From: an uncultured Desulfovibrio sp.
Lineage (GTDB): Bacteria > Desulfobacterota > Desulfovibrionia > Desulfovibrionales > Desulfovibrionaceae
DNA length: 12,852 nt
Assembly: GCA_945871415.1 (NCBI GenBank)
Contig: CAMBWG010000026.1
Coordinates: forward strand, 1 to 12,852
Reading direction: 5' to 3'
The notes beneath the pieces are model-generated. The model saw only the letters and a list, made by a program, of their open reading frames with translations, searched no databases and had not been told where the DNA came from. The position numbers and the translations under genes were made by a program. Of the stretch, positions 5,786-11,909 are shown in pieces; position 1 is the first letter of the stretch; every line of letters starts with the position of its first letter.

Positions 5786-8251
5786 CTAGCCGCGGCTGTT
5801 ACGCCGCCGCCGGATGAACCAGATAAGGACGGGCAGGGCCAGAATACCGGCCACAATGGCCAGCCCCTTGACCCAGGAGATGAGAATATTGTTTTCGCGC
5901 AACAGATCGGCATGCGCCTGCGGCGAAGCAAAATCCAGATCGAGCACTTCCGCCATCTTGCCCAGCATGGCAATGGGGATGGCTCCCTGTGGAATATCCT
6001 GATGGCAGGCAAGGCAGGTATCGCTGCGTTCCAGCGCCTTGCGCTGTTCAGGCGTCAGCGGCATGGAATCGGGCCAGTGCGAGTCCACGGTCTGCACCTG
6101 CGTGCCGTCCGTACGCAGTACCTGCATGAAATCGCCGTGCAGCCCCCTGATGGCCTGAAGCTGCGGTTGCGTGAAGCGGCTGACCGTGCGCCCGTCGGGG
6201 GTACGCACGTCGGCATAGCGCGTTTTTTCCGGCTGCTGTCCATATCGGCCTTCGTCAATGCCGTAGCCCATGGCTGCCGGATTGCCGTGGCAGTCCGCGC
6301 AGTTGCGGCTTTCCCGCGAGGACGTATGCGGATTGAGCGGGGCAAGCTCCATGGCGTTATAGCCTTCGCCGGTCTTGGCGACCTTGTTCCATGCGAGGGT
6401 CTTGCCGTCAGGGCCGATGACGGTGCCCACCGTCTGAATGACGCCTACCAGAGGCGTGACGCGGCCCTCTCCATTGACGCCCAGCGGCGGATTTTCCCAG
6501 CGCACATGGCTGTAGTCCCAGGAGGTGGGAGCGCCGGGCTGATCGCTCATGTGCCCCTTGCGATCGGCCGGGCTGCCGTCCGGCAGTTGCCGTTCCGCCG
6601 TCTTCAGCCAGTCCGTGGAACGCTGCCTGTAATCCACGGTATACTGATAACCGTAATACTGGGCCGCCCAGGTGGAGTGGCAGGCGTAGCACTCCAGCTT
6701 TTCCATATGGCGACGCACGCCGACCATTGCCGTGACGGCACGGGCGGGATTGGCCCAGCGGCCGGCCTGATGCAGCGCCTTGAGGGGCGTCAGCTCAAAA
6801 TCATGGCCGTTGGCCGAATGCACGATGACCTTGTTGCCGCGGCGCACCACATTGCCGAAGGGATTACCGCGGGCGGAAAGCAGATAGCCGTCTTCAGCCG
6901 GGGCCGTGTCGGCAAAATCCTGCGTGACCTTCATGGCTTCCCGACTCATGCCGCGCGGCTTGTTCCAGTCCAGAGGCCTGCCGAATTCGTCGCCATAGCC
7001 CAGAGGCAGTTCCCAGGGATACTTGTCCGGGGTTCCGTGACAATCGGCACATTCCACTTCAATGGTCGCCAGCGTGGTCGCGCCGATATTACCGTTTCCG
7101 TGCATGGATGTGGTCAGATGACAATCCTGGCACAGCAGTCCCGCCGGTTTGCCGTTGATGTCCTTGAGCGCAAAATGCACATCTTCGCGAATAAACTTGA
7201 ACACGTAACCGCCGTTGGCCTTCTGGGGATTGCCCTTTTCATCAAAGGGGCCGCGGTGATCGCCATGTCCAAAGGCCATAAGTCCCTGATAGGCATGACC
7301 GATGCGCCGACCCGCCGCATGGCAGGCCGCGCAGGTGTTGACCTGAATGCCGGATAACGACACGCCGTTGACCGTTGTTACGGAATTGCGCGTGCCCTGC
7401 ATGGCATGCGTCATGAGATGGCCGGGGCGATCCCCGGGCAGTGCCTTGTCTCCCCCTTCATAGTAGCCTTCGTTACTGTAAAGCGTGTGGCAGGCTGCGC
7501 AGCCTGCGCCCCGGAAATGCCCTCTGTCCTGATAGCCTTTGCCGCTCAGGTGACAGGCATTGCAGTTACGCAGATAGGTAAAGGCGGCCTGCTCGGGCTG
7601 TTCCGCCAGCTTCGCCATATCCACTTCCGGAATCTGTTGCAGCTTCTGGGGGAACTGTCCGGGGAAACGCCTGCTCAGGTCCTGCATGTAGTTCTTGTAG
7701 GCATCCGTCCCGAAGCGCGGCGTCATACCGTCCTGATCGTCAAGGTCATGATCGCCATAACTATGATCATGATTCTGGGTGCCGATGCCCCAGCTCCAGG
7801 TGATGGCCTTCATCTTGCCCGCATCGGTGTTCATGTGTGAGCGCGTGACCGCATACACATGATCCGCGTGGCACTGGCCGCAGGTGGCCTCATTGAGTTG
7901 CAGCGCGCCCGGTGTTGCCGTGAAGGCGGTAAGCCTGCTTCCGGCAGGAGCGCCGCTGTGGGCTTTATCCTTGTCCTTTATTTCCGCGGGAGTACCGGCA
8001 TGACAGACGACGCAGCCGTTGGGATCGCCCAGTTCCCTGCCTTTTGCAAAGATGGCCTGCATCATGCCGGATTTCGGCGGTCGCGTGGGTTCGATACCCT
8101 GATGGCAGGCCAGACAGTACTGATTTTCGGCGGGAAAGACCGCCGTTTTTTCTCCGCCGGATGCGGGCGGCATGGTTCCCGTTGCGGCAGCCGCCGCTGT
8201 CGCAAGCATCAGGAGCAGGCACGAAAACATCGGGGATAACAATATTCGCAT
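5786..8251 (-). CDS. Undecaheme c-type cytochrome with C-terminal membrane anchor
   Basis: Exported electron-transfer protein of 821 residues. A signal peptide (about 1-23, LLLMLATAAAAA) and a C-terminal helix (about 789-813) followed by RRRR indicate a periplasmic protein held in the inner membrane. Eleven CXXCH heme sites begin at Cys46, 80, 124, 230, 251, 307, 374, 401, 521, 651 and 746. Long heme-poor stretches (129-229, 406-520, 526-650, 656-745) and a His/Asp-rich segment near 160-173 suggest more than a simple wire, perhaps a catalytic multiheme oxidoreductase, but I do not recognise the substrate. Start: AAGGAGG lies 4 bases before the ATG at 8251; the upstream in-frame ATG at 8296 would add 15 residues before the signal peptide and lacks a ribosome site. 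No quinol-oxidising partner or cytochrome maturation gene is in the window. Confidence 0.9.
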   Translation of the reverse strand: MRILLSPMFSCLLLMLATAAAAATGTMPPASGGEKTAVFPAENQYCLACHQGIEPTRPPKSGMMQAIFAKGRELGDPNGCVVCHAGTPAEIKDKDKAHSGAPAGSRLTAFTATPGALQLNEATCGQCHADHVYAVTRSHMNTDAGKMKAITWSWGIGTQNHDHSYGDHDLDDQDGMTPRFGTDAYKNYMQDLSRRFPGQFPQKLQQIPEVDMAKLAEQPEQAAFTYLRNCNACHLSGKGYQDRGHFRGAGCAACHTLYSNEGYYEGGDKALPGDRPGHLMTHAMQGTRNSVTTVNGVSLSGIQVNTCAACHAAGRRIGHAYQGLMAFGHGDHRGPFDEKGNPQKANGGYVFKFIREDVHFALKDINGKPAGLLCQDCHLTTSMHGNGNIGATTLATIEVECADCHGTPDKYPWELPLGYGDEFGRPLDWNKPRGMSREAMKVTQDFADTAPAEDGYLLSARGNPFGNVVRRGNKVIVHSANGHDFELTPLKALHQAGRWANPARAVTAMVGVRRHMEKLECYACHSTWAAQYYGYQYTVDYRQRSTDWLKTAERQLPDGSPADRKGHMSDQPGAPTSWDYSHVRWENPPLGVNGEGRVTPLVGVIQTVGTVIGPDGKTLAWNKVAKTGEGYNAMELAPLNPHTSSRESRNCADCHGNPAAMGYGIDEGRYGQQPEKTRYADVRTPDGRTVSRFTQPQLQAIRGLHGDFMQVLRTDGTQVQTVDSHWPDSMPLTPEQRKALERSDTCLACHQDIPQGAIPIAMLGKMAEVLDLDFASPQAHADLLRENNILISWVKGLAIVAGILALPVLIWFIRRRRNSRG

Positions 8252-8385
8252 GAGGCCTCCTTGATCGCTTCCCGGTGCGGTAGTTGGCTGCATCATGCCA
8301 GCAAAAAAGGGACAGGTCCAGACAGGCCTTGGAAAAAACAGTCCGGCATATCCTGTGCCTCAGATCCGTCGTCAGACGTTTTCCG

Positions 8386-8400
8386 GCTGAAAATGCTCTA
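8386..8400 (-). repeat. Short end fragment of the hairpin repeat at the Nudix gene stop
   Basis: On the minus strand TAGAGCATTTTCAG matches the outer end of the repeat (compare copies B and D). The TAG is the stop codon of the Nudix-domain gene. The rest of the repeat is absent. The remaining bases up to the cytochrome start (8252-8385) show only its ribosome site; no promoter could be assigned. Confidence 0.5.
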
Positions 8401-10050
8401 TGTTCTCTGCCCGATGATGATAACATCGTTGTCGAAGAGTTTGAAAAGGCCGATATCCTTAACTCTGTCGCTCAGTTTCTGATTGCTCAGCTTGTCCTGG
8501 GCCATGCGCAGCGTATTTTGGATTCCCTCGCGTTGTTTACCGCAAAAGATGTCCAGAACCGCCGCCGTCAGCTTGCATTTCAGACTCACCGCGGGACAGC
8601 TCAGTCCGAGAAGAGGAAGCGTAATTTCTTTTCTATGGATATACAGGGAAGACTGCTCAATGCTGTAGGAGAAAAAAGACGGGGGGAAGTACAGCCTGAC
8701 GCACAGAATATAGTACCGTTGATAACTGGAGCATAGGGAACGAATGTTTTCGGGCAGAGAGCTGTAAATAGCGCGGAGGTCCTGCGAATGGAGCAGAAGA
8801 CCTCCAAGGGCCACTTCGCACTGCCGGGGCCTGTCCTGCCGCAGGGACAGCCCGTGTTCTTCGAGATGACGGCCTCTTGGCGGCACCAGGCTTCTCTGTG
8901 CCATGCCGAGTGCCAGGAGCAGCTGGCTCTGTTCTTCACTCAGAGATACGGTTGGCGAAATTGGGGGGCGACCGCTCTTGTGCGTGTTCTGGCAGCGTCC
9001 CGTCGTGACAGACAGTGTCGTATCGCCGGACAAACTCATATACTTCTGGGGAGAGAAAGTCTTTTGAAGAAACGGAAAACTTTCCCATGCGGCAGATAAC
9101 TCTTCCTCGGAGGCAAGGTTTTCCCGGCAGGCGTCAAAGAAAATTTTTGCCCCAAGAGCATTGCGGGATTCCCAGAGTTCTTTTGCGGAAGCCCAGTATC
9201 GTGCGTGCTGCATATCAAAATATTTTTGAAGACGAGCCGCGTATTCAGGACGTATTTTTATTTTATAGAGCCGGATAATCGTGTCCGTCCATGCATGCCT
9301 GTTGCCCCCTCCGTGACAGCCCCGATACGGCTTGAAGTGAGACAATTCCTCGCTTTCATACATGTCGGGAGTAAGTTCGAGCTCTTCGGCCAGTTCCCGG
9401 TGCAGGGCGCGTTCATGCGCCTGTGCGGCATACTCGCCAAGACCTTCGGGAGAGGAGAGCAGACGAAGTTTGGTTTCCTGGGAGAGGTCCTGCGGCAGAT
9501 CGCTTATGGTCAGGCGCCCCCCCGGGAGTACCAGATCGCCCTTGTTCCTGTCGGGATCGTGGTCATCCAGTTCCCGATTGTGACAGAGAAAGTAGTCGCC
9601 GCAGCGCAGCAGGGCAAAGGACACATGACTGATGCGAACCGCGGGTTCATTTTTGTCGCTTGAGAGGCTTTTGGACAATATTTCAAGAAGTTGACGCAGA
9701 TATGTCGTATTTTTCCCCGGATCCGTCCAGAATTCGCGAGGGATGATGGAGAAGTCGTTTTCTCTGGTTGTACGCAGCAGCAGACGCAGCGTCGAAACTG
9801 CCGCGGTTCTGGCGGGATAGGAGATAAACCGCCATTCTCCGCGTTTCAGATGATGGGAATCCAGAACTCCTGAAAGAGATAAAAGCATGCGACAATATGC
9901 TATGGTTGTTTTGATTTCCGGATCGGCACTGGGAAAGCGTTGCAGCAGATCGTCATGAAGACTTTTTTCCGACAGGCAGAACGTGGCTTCGTCTTCGCCA
10001 TAATAAGGAAGAAGATCACAAATTCTTTGTAATATGCCTGGCAACATCAC
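8398..10050 (-). CDS. Large Nudix-domain protein of unknown function
   Basis: Cytoplasmic protein of 550 residues. The middle (about 138-285) looks like a Nudix hydrolase fold: a strand region HVSFALLRCGDYFLCHNRE, then LPGGRL (175-180), and a helix RELAEELEL (218-226) that matches REUXEEXGU except that Gly is Glu. About 39 residues separate the GG pair from REL, against roughly 14 in a standard Nudix box, so the box carries an insertion. Glu219, Glu222 and Glu223 could still bind metal. The N-terminal 130 and C-terminal 200 residues are not recognised. The likely substrate is a nucleotide-linked diphosphate, but it may bind rather than cleave. Start: AGGAG lies 7 bases before GTG (10050) and 10 before the next codon, ATG (10047); both are possible. 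It is divergent from the ubiquitin-like operon; a functional link is speculative. Confidence 0.72.
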   Translation of the reverse strand: MMLPGILQRICDLLPYYGEDEATFCLSEKSLHDDLLQRFPSADPEIKTTIAYCRMLLSLSGVLDSHHLKRGEWRFISYPARTAAVSTLRLLLRTTRENDFSIIPREFWTDPGKNTTYLRQLLEILSKSLSSDKNEPAVRISHVSFALLRCGDYFLCHNRELDDHDPDRNKGDLVLPGGRLTISDLPQDLSQETKLRLLSSPEGLGEYAAQAHERALHRELAEELELTPDMYESEELSHFKPYRGCHGGGNRHAWTDTIIRLYKIKIRPEYAARLQKYFDMQHARYWASAKELWESRNALGAKIFFDACRENLASEEELSAAWESFPFLQKTFSPQKYMSLSGDTTLSVTTGRCQNTHKSGRPPISPTVSLSEEQSQLLLALGMAQRSLVPPRGRHLEEHGLSLRQDRPRQCEVALGGLLLHSQDLRAIYSSLPENIRSLCSSYQRYYILCVRLYFPPSFFSYSIEQSSLYIHRKEITLPLLGLSCPAVSLKCKLTAAVLDIFCGKQREGIQNTLRMAQDKLSNQKLSDRVKDIGLFKLFDNDVIIIGQRT

Positions 10051-10078
10051 TTTTCTACTCCTGATTATACTCTTTTTT

Positions 10079-10223
10079 AGAGCGTTTTACCTTTGAAAAA
10101 GGTAAAACGCGAGGCGGCGGCACAGCACCGTCCGGCCCGAAGTGAGCGAAAAAACGCGTTTTTTCCGCGAAACAACAGGTCGTATGCTTTGAAGCGCAAC
10201 GCGTTTCAAACTGAAGATTCTCT
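10079..10223 (+). mobile_element. Copy E of the hairpin repeat, intact MITE-like element with TA flanks
   Basis: A 145-bp copy whose left end is a perfect 13-bp hairpin, GCGTTTTACCTTT (10082-10094) with AAAGGTAAAACGC (10098-10110). The right end is GCGTTTCAAACTGAAGATTCTCT. The outer inverted repeat extends into the flanks: TTTTTTAGAG (10073-10082) against CTCTAAAAAA (10220-10229), with TA at each edge as expected for TA-targeting IS630/mariner-type MITEs. No transposase is encoded. It sits between the divergent Nudix gene and the ubiquitin-like operon, in the opposite orientation to copies B, C and D. Confidence 0.75.
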
Positions 10224-10636
10224 AAAAAAGTCTGACGGCCGGTTTTCTGTTTTTTCGCTCATGGATTTCTTGCCTGCTCTTTTTTGAAATTCTTCCGCAA
10301 TCTTTTGTGCGCTGAGCGTGGCGGAATTTTTTCTGCCTCCGGGCCGGACATGTATCTTTGTATCCTGCTTCCCTTTTTTCTACATTTTTTCATTCATTTT
10401 TTTTGATGTAATATCTATTTGAAATTATTTGTTTTTGAAGTTTTCTTTGTAAGGGGCCTTTTGGGGAAGAGGCCCTTTTTTTGTTCTCCGCCGGGGGGAG
10501 CCCATGCTTTTTCGCTCGTTTTATTTTCGTTTTTATCCCCTGCGGGATTTTCTATGACTGAACTTGCCGGAAGTGAGAGGCACTCCGGCGGAATCTGGTC
10601 CTCGTAAAAAACACCGTCAATCTTTTTGTCAGAGAT
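10224..10636 (+). promoter_or_regulatory. AT-rich leader region upstream of the NYN/ubiquitin-like operon
   Basis: About 410 gene-free bases. The stretch 10361-10450 is strongly AT-rich, unlike the rest of the window, and is the likely promoter region. A weak candidate is TTGATG (10403-10408) with TTATTT 16 bases later, but the match is poor. It is followed by the terminator at 10453-10482 and by a hairpin at 10566-10589 (GCCGG.AGTG with CACTCCGGC, one bulge). If transcription starts before the terminator, the operon has a long structured leader. Confidence 0.4.
10453..10482 (+). terminator. Strong intrinsic terminator before the ubiquitin-like operon, possible attenuator
   Basis: GGGCCTTTT (10454-10462) pairs with AAGAGGCCC (10467-10475) around a GGGG loop, with one G-U pair, and is followed at once by seven T. 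The form is typical of rho-independent termination on the plus strand. There is no plus-strand gene upstream within the preceding kilobases, so it either ends a small leader RNA or insulates and attenuates the operon that begins 170 bases later. Confidence 0.75.
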
Positions 10637-10642
10637 AAGGAG
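10637..10642 (+). promoter_or_regulatory. Ribosome binding site of the NYN gene
   Basis: AAGGAG, 9 bases before the ATG at 10652. It fixes the start of the first operon gene. Confidence 0.8.
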
Positions 10643-10651
10643 CAAAAAACA

Positions 10652-11182
10652 ATGAAAAAGCTCATTGCCATCGATTTGATCCCCGCCGAACTCCGCGCCA
10701 CCAAGGAACACGGCTTCCCCTACTTCCCGCTCAAGTCGTTTGTGGAACTCTGCGGTCAGGGCGATGTGGACGTCATCGAAGTGCTCTGCACGCTGCAGAA
10801 GCGCGTCCCCGAAAACGATTCGGCGGAAGCCGTGGCGGAAGTCAACATGCAGTTCGAAAAGAAACGTTATGCACTTGAGATGCAGGGCGCAAGCGTCATC
10901 GCATGTCCCGCGAAGCGCAGCCAGAGCAGCCAGAGCGGCTTCAAGCAGAGCGACGACCAGCGGCTGATGATCACGACCCTGATTATGGCCATGAAGCTGC
11001 GTCCGGACTTTGTCACCCTGGTGGCTGCGGACGGCGACTACGCGCCCATGGTGGAGGCGCTTCGCAGGGAGGGTATCCGCACGGAAGTCGTGGCCTCGCC
11101 TTCGATGCTGGCCAGCGACCTGAAGCGGGTCGCCGTGAATGTGGCGGATCTGGACGAGATTCTGAACAGCCTGAAGAACTAG
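10652..11182 (+). CDS. NYN domain (LabA/DUF88-like, PIN-fold) putative ribonuclease
   Basis: Soluble protein of 176 residues, essentially a single NYN domain. An N-terminal strand LIAIDL supplies Asp8, SDDQRLMITTLIMAM (100-114) supplies the second acidic cluster (Asp101/Asp102), and TLVAADGDYAPMVEALR (122-138) is the hallmark NYN motif with Asp127 and Asp129. The strand GIRTEVVA and the final VADLDEIL complete the fold. In the PIN/NYN superfamily these acidic residues bind Mg2+ and cut RNA. The Asn that usually follows the first Asp (D..N) is absent, so activity should be tested. It is the first gene of the operon, with a good AAGGAG site; the next start codon is 9 bases after its stop. Here it may be an RNase effector or a target of the conjugation enzymes downstream, which is inference from context. 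Confidence 0.82.
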   Translation: MKKLIAIDLIPAELRATKEHGFPYFPLKSFVELCGQGDVDVIEVLCTLQKRVPENDSAEAVAEVNMQFEKKRYALEMQGASVIACPAKRSQSSQSGFKQSDDQRLMITTLIMAMKLRPDFVTLVAADGDYAPMVEALRREGIRTEVVASPSMLASDLKRVAVNVADLDEILNSLKN

Positions 11183-11191
11183 GGGGCGGAT

Positions 11192-11905
11192 ATGTCTTCT
11201 TTGCGTCGTAATGAGCATGGTCTGATCGTGCGTGCCAGGTCCTACGGGCGTACGTCTTATGATGAACTGGCCAATTCGCTCGGCCTCAAGCAGGACGAAA
11301 CCCTGTATGCCGTCAAGGTGGAGAACGGTACCCGCATCGCCCGCCCCGTGAAGAAGGGGCAGAAAGATGTGCCTCACAGCCCCGGAACGACGTTCGTGGC
11401 CGGACCGACCATCACCAAGGCGGCCTTTTTGGGGGCTCTCCTCAGTCAGGTAAGGGGCGCGTCCGCTCCCGCGCCGTCTCCTGTCGCCCCGGTCCGTTCC
11501 GAAAATCAGAAGTTGCCGCCCGCCCTGCGTCATGAAGTGGAGGAACTGCACAGCAGCGGCTTCGGAGCGGTTCCCGAACCGGAAATGACTTCCTGGGGCT
11601 GGGCCATCAAGATGAAGGGGCTCATTCTTGCCGGGGGTATCCGTACGGATGCCATGATCCTTCTTCCGGCGACCTATCCCGCGACGAGCCCCATCGGTTT
11701 TTACCTGCGCAAGGGGGCTAACAGCGGCACGCTGGATCGGGCGCATCTGTTTGATCGCAGCTATCACGGCGCTCCCGATCTTTCCGCGTATGGCTGGCAG
11801 TGGTTCTGCGGCGTGGTCGACGGCTGGACCCCCGGCAGGCACACGTTGCTCAGCTACGTGACCTGCGTCTTCGCCATGTTCACCAACGAAAACCTGAAGG
11901 GGTAG
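11192..11905 (+). CDS. Ubiquitin-like domain fused to E2-like conjugating domain (Prok-E2 family E-like)
   Basis: Predicted conjugation protein of 237 residues in two parts. Residues about 10-70 resemble the bacterial multi-ubiquitin beta-grasp domain: YDELANSLGL, DETLYAVKVENG and the closing PGTTFVAGP. An Ala/Pro-rich linker (about 88-108) follows. Residues about 110-232 resemble an E2/UBC domain: LLPATYPATSPIGFYL matches the YP..P strand region, and WQWFCGVVDGWTP (202-214) places Cys206 six residues before Trp212-Thr-Pro, as in the E2 catalytic C...W(S/T)P pattern. Cys225 is the only other cysteine. AGGGGG overlaps the stop of the NYN gene. The downstream JAB-E1 gene begins 4 bases after this stop, so the products surely act together. 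The ubiquitin-like call is less certain than the E2 call; no free C-terminal glycine tail is exposed. Confidence 0.75.
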   Translation: MSSLRRNEHGLIVRARSYGRTSYDELANSLGLKQDETLYAVKVENGTRIARPVKKGQKDVPHSPGTTFVAGPTITKAAFLGALLSQVRGASAPAPSPVAPVRSENQKLPPALRHEVEELHSSGFGAVPEPEMTSWGWAIKMKGLILAGGIRTDAMILLPATYPATSPIGFYLRKGANSGTLDRAHLFDRSYHGAPDLSAYGWQWFCGVVDGWTPGRHTLLSYVTCVFAMFTNENLKG

Positions 11906-11909
11906 CACC

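Noticed and set aside
5603..7357. 584-residue plus-strand frame opposite the cytochrome, starting inside repeat copy D
   Set aside because: It begins in repeat DNA and covers heme motifs of the true minus-strand gene.
8252..8397. Sigma-54-like TGGCA...GC in front of the cytochrome gene
   Set aside because: The distance between the GG and GC elements is off by one and the flanking bases do not match the consensus.
10064..10069. Exact TATAAT on the minus strand upstream of the Nudix gene
   Set aside because: Transcription from it would start at the ribosome site itself, and no -35 match sits at the right spacing within the adjoining repeat.
1420..10223. Regularly recurring repeats as a possible CRISPR array
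   Set aside because: The units are 146 bp, kilobases apart, in both orientations and self-complementary; there are no spacers or cas genes.
10554..10607. Possible 17-residue leader peptide (MTELAGSERHSGGIWSS) before the NYN gene
   Set aside because: No convincing ribosome site and no run of a regulatory amino acid; coincidence with the hairpin at 10566-10589 is not enough to call it.
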